From positions 3,224,001-3,288,000 of the forward strand of contig NZ_JACHLZ010000001.1 of the NCBI RefSeq assembly GCF_014204755.1: 64,000 bases of DNA. The letters run 5' to 3'. Source of the stretch: Brachybacterium aquaticum (GTDB taxonomy: Bacteria; Actinomycetota; Actinomycetes; Actinomycetales; Dermabacteraceae). Positions 28,007 through 35,813 of this stretch are shown in pieces. Position 1 is the stretch's first letter. Every line of letters starts with the position of its first letter. Both the position numbers and the translations under genes were made by a program. The notes beneath the pieces were generated by a model. That model worked only from the letters and a program-made list of their open reading frames with translations. It did no database searches and had not been told where the DNA came from.

Positions 28007-28795
28007 TCAGGCCCCCAGCGCGTCGGCGCGGGCGATGATCGCCTCGGCGGTGGCGATGGCGCGGTCCACGTAGCCCTCGCCGAACAGGTGCACGTGCGCG
28101 AGCAGGCCGAAGAACAGGTGCGCGGGCAGGTCCTGCTCCCAGCCGTCCGGCAGCGGGTGGACCTCGGTGTAGCCCTCGAAGATCTCCTCCAGGTGCGGGG
28201 CGCCGAAGAGGGCGAGCATGGCGAGGTCCTCGAGGCGGTGCCCGCCGTGGGCCGCGGGATCGATGAGGCTCGCGCCGCTCGCCGTCCACATCACGTTCCC
28301 GGCCCACAGGTCGCCGTGGACGCGGGCGGGCTGCTCGGCGCCCTGGCCGCTCACGCCGTCGAAGGCGCCGTCCGCGATCACGTCGATGGCCTCGTCGACG
28401 GTGTCGTGCCCGTCGGCCCCGAGCAGGCGGGTGACCCTGTCCGCGAGAGGGCGCAGACGGTCCTCGGCCCAGTAGTCCGCGAAGTCTTCCCGCTGGTCGG
28501 TCGCGACGGGGAAGGGACTCTCGAGCGGGCCGAAGAAGGCGGGCTCCGCCGGGGCGAACCCGAACGCGGGGGCGCCGGCGTCGTGCAGTCGCGCCAGGCC
28601 CCGGCCCAGCTCGCGCGCGGCCTCGGGGGTGGGGGAGACGGACTCGAGCCGCGCGAGGCGCAGCGAGTCCTTCCCCTCCTCGAGGACCTCCACCACGGGC
28701 ACGGCCTTCGGCTCGGCGAGCCAGTGCAGGCCCGCCGCCTCGGCCGCGACGTACCCCGTGGGGGCGTTCGGTGCGTGCTTGAGGAAGTCGTCCAT
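28007..28795 (-). CDS. fructosamine kinase family protein
   Basis: 262-residue member of the fructosamine/ketosamine-3-kinase family (aminoglycoside phosphotransferase fold), which phosphorylates glycated lysines or sugars so that the adduct breaks down. Motifs: FLKHA near the start, LGRGLARLHDAGAPAFGF, the catalytic HGDLWAGNVMWT and the metal site LIDPAAHGGHRLEDLAML. ATG at 28795. It is in line with another phosphotransferase gene (28881-30026), 85 bp apart, and may form an operon with it. Confidence 0.88.
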   Translation of the reverse strand: MDDFLKHAPNAPTGYVAAEAAGLHWLAEPKAVPVVEVLEEGKDSLRLARLESVSPTPEAARELGRGLARLHDAGAPAFGFAPAEPAFFGPLESPFPVATDQREDFADYWAEDRLRPLADRVTRLLGADGHDTVDEAIDVIADGAFDGVSGQGAEQPARVHGDLWAGNVMWTASGASLIDPAAHGGHRLEDLAMLALFGAPHLEEIFEGYTEVHPLPDGWEQDLPAHLFFGLLAHVHLFGEGYVDRAIATAEAIIARADALGA

Positions 28796-28880
28796 GCCGC
28801 CCACCGTAGGCACACCGGGGCGGGCGGACGCCACCGCGCAGGTCAGCGGTGTGGTGTGAGGGACAGCCCCGCGGGGTTCA

Positions 28881-30026
28881 TCAGTCCGGCAGGCCGAGGT
28901 GCGCGGCGAGGGTGCTGCGCAGCACCGGCAGCACCCGGCGATGGGTCGACCGGGTCGCGGCGCGGGTCGCGACGTGGACCAGCATCGCGGTGCGCTCGTA
29001 CGCGGTCCAGGCCCGCATCCGGGAGCGCAGCGCCTCGGTGTCGGCGATCGCGTCGGTGACGGGTCCGAGCTCGCGACGAGCGGCGACATAGGTGCTGACG
29101 AAGCCTGCGACCTGCTCCTCGTCCAGCGGCACGTACCAGGGCCCGCCGTGCACCGGGCCGCCGATGATCGCCAGGTCGCGGGCGGGGTCGTCGCCCTGCG
29201 CCCACTCGAAGTCGATGTACTGCACATGCGGGGCGCCGCCAGGGTCGACCCTGTCCCACAGGATGTTCGTCGCGCACAGGTCCCCGTGGGAGAGCACGAA
29301 GGCCTCGAGCCCCGCGATCTGCTCCTCGATGCCGGCGACCTCCGCGAGCGCCGCGTCGAGGAAGGGCTCCAGGCCGTGCTCGGCGATGACCGCCCCGTGC
29401 CGCTCCCGCCAGGAGGCGACCTCGCCCTCCACCTCGGCCAGCAGCCGCTGCGGGCCGGCCGGCACCGAACTCCACGGCTCCTCGCCGAAGGTCACCGGGC
29501 CGCGGCCCGGGGCCGGGACCGAGTGCAGGTGCGCGAGCCGCGACGCGTGCGCGCTCAGGTGCGCGCCGGTCCACGCCTCGGGGGCCGCGGCGGTGCCGCG
29601 CACCTCGGTGGTCACCACGTACGGGTGGCCGAGCGGACTGGTCTCGGCGTCGTGGTGCACCGCGATCGGGTCGGGCCCCACCTCCGGCGGGACCAGGGTG
29701 AGCGCGGCGATCTCGTGGCCGAGGTCCTGATGCAGCTCGTCGGGCGCGACATGCGCGATCCGCGCGATGACCGGCGCGTTCTCCTGCGGGATCACCCGCC
29801 AGGCCGCGAAGCGCTCGCCGACCCCGGCGAGCGTGACCCGCGCCTGCCCGGACAGCGACGGCGGCAGCACGGACTTGTGCAGGCCCGGCAGACGCAGCGG
29901 CGACTCGTCCTCCCGCAGCGGCAGCACCAGCGCACCGCGCCGCCACGCCTCCACGATCCGCGCCCCCATCGCCGGGGAGGCGGGATCCAGCGGCGCCGGG
30001 GCGCTCGGGGACAGGTCGCGGACCAT
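28881..30026 (-). CDS. aminoglycoside phosphotransferase-fold protein
   Basis: 381-residue APH-type kinase-like protein. The catalytic loop is VLSHGDLCATNILWD and the metal-binding Asp lies in YIDFEWAQGDDPARDLAII, both intact; the upstream HLHSVPAPGRGPVTF segment corresponds to the end of the N-lobe hinge. It is more like choline/ethanolamine or unknown small-molecule kinases than antibiotic-resistance enzymes; I would not call resistance. ATG at 30026 is preceded by GAGGAGGAT. Confidence 0.82.
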   Translation of the reverse strand: MVRDLSPSAPAPLDPASPAMGARIVEAWRRGALVLPLREDESPLRLPGLHKSVLPPSLSGQARVTLAGVGERFAAWRVIPQENAPVIARIAHVAPDELHQDLGHEIAALTLVPPEVGPDPIAVHHDAETSPLGHPYVVTTEVRGTAAAPEAWTGAHLSAHASRLAHLHSVPAPGRGPVTFGEEPWSSVPAGPQRLLAEVEGEVASWRERHGAVIAEHGLEPFLDAALAEVAGIEEQIAGLEAFVLSHGDLCATNILWDRVDPGGAPHVQYIDFEWAQGDDPARDLAIIGGPVHGGPWYVPLDEEQVAGFVSTYVAARRELGPVTDAIADTEALRSRMRAWTAYERTAMLVHVATRAATRSTHRRVLPVLRSTLAAHLGLPD

Positions 30027-30211
30027 GGGGGATCCTCCTCCGTGAGGGTCCGACGATTCTATCGGCCGGGGTCCGTCGGCCGACGGGGCGGGCCTGCGGT
30101 GGGGCGGGCCGCGGTGCCGCACCGACCTGCGGCGACCGTGGAGACGAGCCGTGGATACGATGAGGCGACGCTGCACCACGAGAGACCGCACCGCGAGAAG
30201 GAGACCCCCCG

Positions 30212-31135
30212 ATGGAGATGGTCCTGCTCGCGGTCGCCGTCGGCATCGGGGTGGGGGTCGTGGTCGGGGCGCTCGGCGCCGGCGGCGGCATCCTCGCCGT
30301 CCCCGTGCTGGTCTTCCTCCTGGGCATGCCGCCCCACCAGGCGACCGCCTCCAGCCTCGTGATCGTGCTGATCACGGCCCTGGTGAGCCTGCCCCACCAT
30401 GCCCGCAACGGGAACGTCCAGTGGCGCAGCGGCCTCGTCTTCGCGGGCGTCTCGGTGGTCGGCGCCGTGCTCGGCTCGCGCCTGTCCGCCCTGGTCCCGG
30501 CCGACGTGCTGCTGACCCTGTTCGGCGTGCTCCTCGCCGGCGTCGCCGTCGCCATGCTCGTGCGCGGCGTGCGCACGCGCCGGGCCGAGACGGCGGAGGC
30601 CGCCGCCCACGGCTTCCCCGGCGAGGCCGACACCATCGCCCCGATCGCCACCCACGACGATCCGGTCCTGGACCAGCCCGGCCCCGACACGGTCGAATCG
30701 GCCGACGGGATCCACCGCCACCACGGCACCCCCGAGCTTCCGCACACCCCGCCCCCGTCCTCCTCGCCGCGACTCGGCGTGGTGATCGCGGCGGCGACGG
30801 TCACCGGGTTCCTCACCGGCTTCTTCGGCGTCGGCGGCGGGTTCATGGTCGTGCCCATGCTCGTGCTCGCCCTGGGCCTGGCGATGCGCCGCGCCTCCGG
30901 CACGAGCCTGCTGGTCATGGTCATCGCCACCGCCGCGAGCCTGCTGGCGCGCCTGGGCACCGACGTGCAGATCGACTGGCCGGTGACGCTGATCTTCGCC
31001 GCCGGCTCCGCGCTCGGCGGGATCCTCGGCGGACCGCTCTCCGCCCGTGCCCGCCCCTCCACCCTCACCCTGCTGTTCGCGGCACTGCTGACCGGGGTGT
31101 CGGTGGTGACCCTGGTGGAGACGCTGCTGCTCTGA
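30212..31135 (+). CDS. sulfite exporter TauE/SafE family permease
   Basis: 307-residue membrane protein with eight or nine helices in two homologous halves. Each half opens with the family signature: GVGVVVGALGAGGGILAVPVLVFLLGMPPHQATASSL in the first and TGFLTGFFGVGGGFMVVPMLVLALGLAMRRASGTSL in the second. A 60-residue hydrophilic loop rich in Pro/His separates them. The family exports sulfite, sulfoacetate or related sulfur anions; the substrate is unproven. Start ATG after GAGAAGGAG. Confidence 0.9.
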   Translation: MEMVLLAVAVGIGVGVVVGALGAGGGILAVPVLVFLLGMPPHQATASSLVIVLITALVSLPHHARNGNVQWRSGLVFAGVSVVGAVLGSRLSALVPADVLLTLFGVLLAGVAVAMLVRGVRTRRAETAEAAAHGFPGEADTIAPIATHDDPVLDQPGPDTVESADGIHRHHGTPELPHTPPPSSSPRLGVVIAAATVTGFLTGFFGVGGGFMVVPMLVLALGLAMRRASGTSLLVMVIATAASLLARLGTDVQIDWPVTLIFAAGSALGGILGGPLSARARPSTLTLLFAALLTGVSVVTLVETLLL

Positions 31136-31252
31136 GCTGTCGCTACCCCGGGGCGGCCCTGCGCTCCCGCGGCGGTGCCCTCTCGCGTCTGCGTCCACTC
31201 TCGGGACCGTCCTTCCGCGGCGGCGTTCTCGCGCGGCGGTGCCCCGGGGGCA

Positions 31253-31304
31253 GGGGTGCAGTTTGCGTCGCCACAACGCAGAACAGCGACGCAAACTGCA
31301 CCCC
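31253..31304. repeat. perfect 19-bp inverted repeat with 14-nt loop
   Basis: GGGGTGCAGTTTGCGTCGC (31253-31271) and its exact complement (31286-31304). AT content is higher than the surroundings. It lies 118 bp past the TauE gene, and the 31-bp repeat array starts 15 bp later. It could be the TauE terminator or an end of a small mobile or REP-like element; the 419-bp gap from 31136 to 31554 holds no gene that I can support. Confidence 0.85.
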
Positions 31305-31318
31305 TCGTGCCGGGATAG

Positions 31319-31473
31319 CGACGCGTGAGGCATCTTGGCCGTGGGGTTCCGACGCGTGAGGCGTCTTGGCCGTGGGGTTCCGACGCGTGAGGCGTCTTGG
31401 CCCTGGGGCTCCGACGCTTCAGGCACCGTGGCCCCGGGATACCGACGCGTCAGGCATCGTGAGCGGGGTGCGC
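31319..31473. repeat. tandem array of five 31-bp repeats
   Basis: The core CGACGCG(T/-)GAGGC recurs at 31319, 31350, 31381, 31412 and 31443, exactly 31 bp apart. Units 2 and 3 are nearly identical; units 4 and 5 drift (CTTCAGGCACC, GTCAGGCATC). A second array of the same unit is at 32598-32659, so the repeats flank the DinB/GNAT pair. The region reads open in some frames, but codon use is not gene-like. No spacers, so not CRISPR. Confidence 0.85.
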
Positions 31474-31554
31474 GGACCCGGCACCGACGTCGGCACTGCC
31501 GTGGCACCGACAATCCACTCGCCGCGCACGGCCCGGCGTGCGAGAGTGCGGGCC

Positions 31555-32136
31555 ATGACCACGCCGAACCCTGCCGCGGCAGCATTGCCGTCCCCTGTGC
31601 CGCAGCCTGTCGCATCGCCCTCGGCCGCGCCCCCGCCTGCCGCTGACCCGCCGCTGCTCGCCGGGGAGCGGGAGTCGCTGGACGCCTGGCTCGAGTACTT
31701 CCGCGCGGCGGTGCTGCGCAAGATCGACGGGCTCTCCCCGGAGCAGCTGGCGCGTCGGCCGATCCCGCCCTCCCCGCTGAGCCCGCTCGGACTCGTCCGT
31801 CACCTCGGCACCGTGGAGGCGTACTGGCTGCGCGAGGTGCTGTGGGACGACGAGCAGCCCGACCCGTACTGCGCCCCGGAGAACCCCGACGGCGACCACC
31901 TCGACGGCACCGCCGAGAGCGCGCCGGAGGACCTCGAGATCTACCGTGCGCAGGTCGCGGCCGCGCGCGAGGCCCAGGCCGAGTGGGAGGACCTCGACCT
32001 GCCGGTGCGCGGTGACCGTGGCGGGGCCGAGGTGAACCTGCGCTGGATCCTCACGCACCTCATCGAGGAGTACGCGCGCCACCTCGGCCACCTCGACCTA
32101 CTGTGCGAGGTCATCGACGGGAGGACGGGGGAGTGA
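31555..32136 (+). CDS. DinB-family (DUF664-type) protein
   Basis: 193 residues. After an Ala/Pro-rich tail of about 35 residues, a four-helix DinB-like bundle: WLEYFRAAVLRKIDGLSPEQLARRPIPPSPLSPLGLVRHLGTVEAYWLREVLW, and the second metal-ligand helix ILTHLIEEYARHLGHLDLLCEVIDG. Histidines in VRHLGTVE and HLGHLD fit the divalent-metal site of mycothiol/bacillithiol-dependent transferases. ATG at 31555 lacks a strong ribosome site. It overlaps the next gene by 4 bp (GTGA). Confidence 0.85.
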   Translation: MTTPNPAAAALPSPVPQPVASPSAAPPPAADPPLLAGERESLDAWLEYFRAAVLRKIDGLSPEQLARRPIPPSPLSPLGLVRHLGTVEAYWLREVLWDDEQPDPYCAPENPDGDHLDGTAESAPEDLEIYRAQVAAAREAQAEWEDLDLPVRGDRGGAEVNLRWILTHLIEEYARHLGHLDLLCEVIDGRTGE

Positions 32137-32552
32137 GCGGGGACGTGCAGGTCCGCGCTGAGGTGCCCGTGCTCGCCGACGCTCTCGTCGTGTACGACGC
32201 CGTGGGCTGGAGCGCCTACACCCAGGACCCGACGCTCCTCGAGCGCGCCCTCGCCGGAAGCCTGCGCGTGGTCGCCGCCCGACGGGACGGGGAACTGCTG
32301 GGACTCGCTCGCGTGGTGGGCGACGGGGCCGTCATCGCATACCTGCAGGACGTGCTGGTCAGGCCCGACGCGCAGGGTGAAGGAATCGGCCGACGCCTCG
32401 TCGAGGAGGCACTCGCCCCGTTCGCCGCCGTGCGCCAGCAGGTGCTGCTCACCGATGCCGAGCCGGGGCAGCGCGCCTTCTACGAGGCGCTCGGCTTCAC
32501 CGAGGTCCGCGACCACCCCGCGGAGCTGCGCGCCTTCGTGCGCCTGCGCTGA
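32133..32552 (+). CDS. GNAT family N-acetyltransferase
   Basis: 139 residues with the acetyl-CoA signature VLVRPDAQGEGIGRRLVEEALAPF (Q/R-x-x-G-x-G/A) and the C-terminal GQRAFYEALGFTEV. Small single-domain acetyltransferase, substrate unknown. GTG at 32133 overlaps the DinB-family stop in GTGA, so the two are coupled; GAGGACGGGGGA lies upstream. Confidence 0.87.
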   Translation: MSGDVQVRAEVPVLADALVVYDAVGWSAYTQDPTLLERALAGSLRVVAARRDGELLGLARVVGDGAVIAYLQDVLVRPDAQGEGIGRRLVEEALAPFAAVRQQVLLTDAEPGQRAFYEALGFTEVRDHPAELRAFVRLR

Positions 32553-32585
32553 AGGGGCGGCCAGGGCGCCTGGTGTGTCGGTATC

Positions 32586-32660
32586 CGACGGTGATACCGA
32601 CGCGTGGGGCACCGTGGCCCCGGGGTACCGACGCGTGGGGCACCGTGGCCCCGGGGCAGG
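32586..32660. repeat. second array of the 31-bp repeat
   Basis: Two almost identical 31-bp units begin at 32598 and 32629 (CGACGCGTGGGGCACCGTGG core), preceded by a short degenerate CGACGGTGA at 32586. Same unit as the 31319-31473 array. It lies between the GNAT gene and the convergent hutG stop. Confidence 0.85.
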
Positions 32661-32667
32661 GCAGGGT

Positions 32668-33681
32668 TCAGGCGCTTTCGACGCCTACTGCGCCCCGCAC
32701 GGCGTCGTCGATGAGGCGTGCGGCGGCGCGGGCGGTGCGCCCGTCGATGTCGAGGGACGGGTTCAGCTCCACCACGTCCAGCAGTGCGAGCTTCCCGGTG
32801 CCGGCGGCGGCGCGCACGGCGGCGGCGACCAGTGGCAGCGGCACCCCGTAGGCGGCGGGTGCCGAGACGCCGGGCGCGGTTGCCGCAGGCAGGACGTCCA
32901 GGTCGATGGTCAGGTAGAGCACGTCGAGGTCCGCGGCAAACTCTTCGACGAACCCACGGATCCCGTCGGCCCCGGCGTCCAGGCACTGCTGGTCGGTCCA
33001 CCACGTCACGCCCAGTTCGCGGGCGCGGTCGAAGAGGACCCCGGTGTTGGAGGGCTCGGCGATGCCGAGGACCGCGTAGCGCAGGTCCCGGCCGGCAGTG
33101 CGCTCGGCCTCGGCCATCTGCGCGAAGGGCGTGCCGGAGGTGGGGCGGGGCTCCTCGCGCAGGTCGAAGTGCGCATCGAGGTTCAGCACGCCCCAGCGCT
33201 GCCCGGCCCGCGGGCCGATCCCGGAGCCGACGAGGCCGAGGTAGCTGGACCAGGCGGTCTCGTGCCCGCCGCCGAGCACCACCGTCAGGCGGGACCCGGC
33301 CCGGTCCAGGGCGTGGGAGGTGAGCGCCGCGGCGTCGGCCTGCCCCTGCTCGAGGTCCTCGCCGGCCGTCTCCGCATCGCCGAGGTCGTGCAGGGCGACC
33401 TCGCCGGTCGCGAGCGGTCCGTGGAGGGCCAGCGGGGAGAGGACGGCGCGCAGGGCCGCGGGACCGTCGGCCGCGCCGACGCGACCGCGATTGCGGCGCA
33501 CGCCCTCGTCGGAGCGGAACCCGAGGAGGGCGACGTGGTCGGCGGCCGGGTCCGGGGTGCCGGCGGCGACGGCCGCACCCGGCTCCACGACCTGCACCGC
33601 CTGGTGCCAGCGGGCGTGCTCGCGCCCGTCGCCGTCGTGTCGGCCGGTCCACGCGGATGCGAGGGTGGGAGAGGTCGTCAT
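32668..33681 (-). CDS. hutG: formimidoylglutamase
   Basis: 337-residue manganese ureohydrolase (arginase superfamily) that splits formimidoyl-glutamate to glutamate and formamide, the last step of the shorter histidine pathway. Metal ligands are in VVLGGGHETAWSSYLG, GVLNLDAHFDLREEPRPTSGTPF and YLTIDLDVLPAATAPGVSAPA; SRxxN-type NRGRVGAADGP precedes. It faces away from the FNT channel and the rest of the hut genes and so must have its own promoter in 33682-33878. Confidence 0.92.
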   Translation of the reverse strand: MTTSPTLASAWTGRHDGDGREHARWHQAVQVVEPGAAVAAGTPDPAADHVALLGFRSDEGVRRNRGRVGAADGPAALRAVLSPLALHGPLATGEVALHDLGDAETAGEDLEQGQADAAALTSHALDRAGSRLTVVLGGGHETAWSSYLGLVGSGIGPRAGQRWGVLNLDAHFDLREEPRPTSGTPFAQMAEAERTAGRDLRYAVLGIAEPSNTGVLFDRARELGVTWWTDQQCLDAGADGIRGFVEEFAADLDVLYLTIDLDVLPAATAPGVSAPAAYGVPLPLVAAAVRAAAGTGKLALLDVVELNPSLDIDGRTARAAARLIDDAVRGAVGVESA

Positions 33682-33878
33682 CGAAGGCTCCTCGTCGGCG
33701 GTCCAGGGGGTAGGTTCCCCCCATCATGGCATCGTGAGCGTCGCCGTCGGCCGACGGAGCATCGCCGCCGTCCGGCCCGCCGGACAGGGAACGCGGGGCG
33801 CTCGACGGCCGCGTTCCGGGAGGTCAGGGAGCGGCAGGATGCCCGGAGACGGGTCGCGACCCACGACGAGGAGGCACG

Positions 33879-34820
33879 ATGGCAGATGTCGCAGCGCAGA
33901 CCGGGGACGTCCCGCGCGAGGCCCCGCGCAGTGAGGACCCGCACGGCGGAGTCGCGCACGGCGAGGACGCGCGGGGCGAGGAGCCGCGCGGTGAGGCCGC
34001 GGAGAGGCGGCGCCTCGGCGAGCACGACCACGCGATCGAGGACGCCCTCGTCGAGGAGTTCGAGAACACCGTCACCGAGGGCGCGAACCGGCTGAACCGC
34101 ACCTGGCGGGCGCTCGTGGTCACCGGGCTCTTCGGCGGGATCGACGTGGGCCTGGGCCTGCTGGCGATGCTCGCGGTGGTCGATGCGACCGGGTCGAAGC
34201 TGCTGGGCGGGCTCGCCTTCGGGGTCGGCCTGTACGCCCTGCGCCTGGCGCACTCGGAGCTGTTCACGGAGGAGTTCCTGGTCCCGATCAACGCGATCGT
34301 CGCCGGGCACGGCACCTGGCTGCAGCTGCTGCGGCTGTGGAGCGTCACGCTCGTGACCAACCTCGCCGGTGGATGGGCGCTGACCTGGCTGATCGTGGCC
34401 GCCTTCCCCCACTTCGAGGACGTGCTGCTGGAGTCGACCGCGACGTACATGGAGTCGGGCCTCACCCTCGAGACAGCCTGCCTCGCGATCCTCGCCGGCT
34501 TCACCATCACTCTCGTGACCCGCATGAGCCAGGGCTCCGACGAGGGGATCGCGACGCTCGCGAACTCCTTCGTCTCCGGGCTGCTCGTTGTGGGTCTCGG
34601 GATGTTCCACGGCGCGCTGACCTCCTCGGTGATCTTCGCGGCGATGCATGCCGGTGCGGAGACGACCTACCTCGAGTGGCTGGTCTGGTGCGCCTGGGTG
34701 ATCCCGCTGAACATGGTCGGGGGCCTCGTGATCATCACTCTGCCGCGCCTCGTGCGCACCTGGGAGCTCGTCACCGCGGAGCGGGAGGCCCAGCGCGCCC
34801 TGCGGGCCCAGGGCAGCTGA
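33879..34820 (+). CDS. formate/nitrite transporter (FNT) family protein
   Basis: 313 residues: a charged, Glu/Arg-rich N-terminus of about 70 residues, then six membrane helices typical of FNT pentameric channels (LFGGIDVGLGLLAMLAVV; KLLGGLAFGVGLYALRL, ELFTEEFLVPINAIVAG, WSVTLVTNLAGGWALTWLI, and the C-terminal SVIFAAMHAGAETTYLEWLVWCAWVIPLNMVGGLVII). Located between hutG and the IclR regulator. HutG releases formamide, so transport of formate or a small acid derived from it is an attractive inference. Confidence 0.85.
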   Translation: MADVAAQTGDVPREAPRSEDPHGGVAHGEDARGEEPRGEAAERRRLGEHDHAIEDALVEEFENTVTEGANRLNRTWRALVVTGLFGGIDVGLGLLAMLAVVDATGSKLLGGLAFGVGLYALRLAHSELFTEEFLVPINAIVAGHGTWLQLLRLWSVTLVTNLAGGWALTWLIVAAFPHFEDVLLESTATYMESGLTLETACLAILAGFTITLVTRMSQGSDEGIATLANSFVSGLLVVGLGMFHGALTSSVIFAAMHAGAETTYLEWLVWCAWVIPLNMVGGLVIITLPRLVRTWELVTAEREAQRALRAQGS

Positions 34821-34871
34821 CGGCGGGCCCGAGCCGCTGACCGCGGCCCCGCGATGGCATCCTTGGGCGTC

Positions 34872-35684
34872 ATGACGACCCCGAAGGTCCCCGCGGCGGA
34901 CGCGACGCTGCGCCTGCTGACCTTCCTCGCCTCCCGCCGCGCGCCCGTCGCCGCCGCGCGGATCGCCGAGGAGCTGGACCTTCCCCGCTCGCGCACCTAC
35001 GACCTCCTCGCCACCCTCGTCGAGCACGGCTACGTGCTGCACCTGGACCAGGAGCGGCTGTACGGGCTGGGCCCGTCGGCCCACGAGCTCTCCGGCGCCT
35101 ATGCGCGCCAGGAGCCGCTGGCCCGGATCGGGCGGCGCGTGGTCGAGGCGATGGTCGACGAGGTGGGGGAGTCCGGTCACCTCGCCGTGCTCCACGGCCG
35201 CGACGTGCTCTACGTGGTCGAGGAGCGGGCGCGGAACCGGCCGAGCCTGGTCACCGACGTCGGCGTGAGGATCCCCGCGCACCTCACCGCGAGCGGCCGT
35301 GCGATCCTCGCCGCCCTGCCGCCCGCGCAGGTCAGGGCGCTGTACGGCAGCGCGGGCGACTTCTCCGCCCGCACCGAGGTGACCGGCCCCGCCCGGCCCA
35401 GGGAGCTGCGCGAGCTGCTCGCCCAGGTGCGGCGCGAGGGCGTGGCGAGGGAGCGCGGCGAGGTCACCGAGGACCTCGCCTCGGTCGCCGCCGTGGTGCA
35501 CGACCACACCGGCTGGCCCGCGGCGTCCGTGGCGCTGACCTACCTCGAGCGGCGCGTCGACGACGCGGCCCGCGCCCGGCTCGAGGCGGCGGTGCAGGAC
35601 GCCGCCGCGGAGCTCACCCGGCGGCTGAAGGGACGCAGCGGCCGACGAGGCTCGCACCCCGTCCGTCCGGTATACCGGACATGA
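34872..35684 (+). CDS. hutR: IclR family regulator of histidine use
   Basis: 270 residues: winged helix-turn-helix (ATLRLLTFLASRRAPVAAARIAEELDLPRSRTYDLLATLVEHGYV) and IclR effector domain (GHLAVLHGRDVLYVVEERARN, VRIPAHLTASGRAILAALPPAQV, DLASVAAVVHDHTGWPAASVALTYLERR). Position directly before hutU and a palindrome at its 3' end support the role of HutR, responding to histidine or urocanate. ATG at 34872 is used; an in-frame ATG 6 codons earlier is equally possible, neither having a clear ribosome site. Confidence 0.85.
   Translation: MTTPKVPAADATLRLLTFLASRRAPVAAARIAEELDLPRSRTYDLLATLVEHGYVLHLDQERLYGLGPSAHELSGAYARQEPLARIGRRVVEAMVDEVGESGHLAVLHGRDVLYVVEERARNRPSLVTDVGVRIPAHLTASGRAILAALPPAQVRALYGSAGDFSARTEVTGPARPRELRELLAQVRREGVARERGEVTEDLASVAAVVHDHTGWPAASVALTYLERRVDDAARARLEAAVQDAAAELTRRLKGRSGRRGSHPVRPVYRT
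35665..35680. promoter_or_regulatory. perfect 16-bp HutR-type operator
   Basis: GTCCGGTATACCGGAC is a perfect palindrome within the last codons of the IclR gene, 133 bp upstream of hutU. Its core resembles the TCTGG-CCAGA motif that I recall for Corynebacterium glutamicum HutR. It likely controls the hutU-hutI-permease-hutH unit. Confidence 0.75.
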
Positions 35685-35813
35685 TCGCGTCGGCGGGGGT
35701 TCTCCGGGCGCGCCGACGGTGATGTCCTTGGGGGCACCGCCCGTCGCCGTCCCGCCGACCAGCCCCGTCGGCCGCCGCCGACGCGACCCGACTCACGACC
35801 CCAGGAGCCGAAG

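Noticed and set aside
28881-30026. Aminoglycoside resistance gene
   Set aside because: Only the APH fold is shared; sequence does not match resistance enzymes and no resistance context is present.
31319-31473. Possible CRISPR array
   Set aside because: Repeats are directly adjacent without unique spacers and there are no cas genes.
31366-31554. N-terminal extension of the DinB-family protein through the repeat array
   Set aside because: The extension is Arg-rich repeat translation; the family-like protein starts at 31555.
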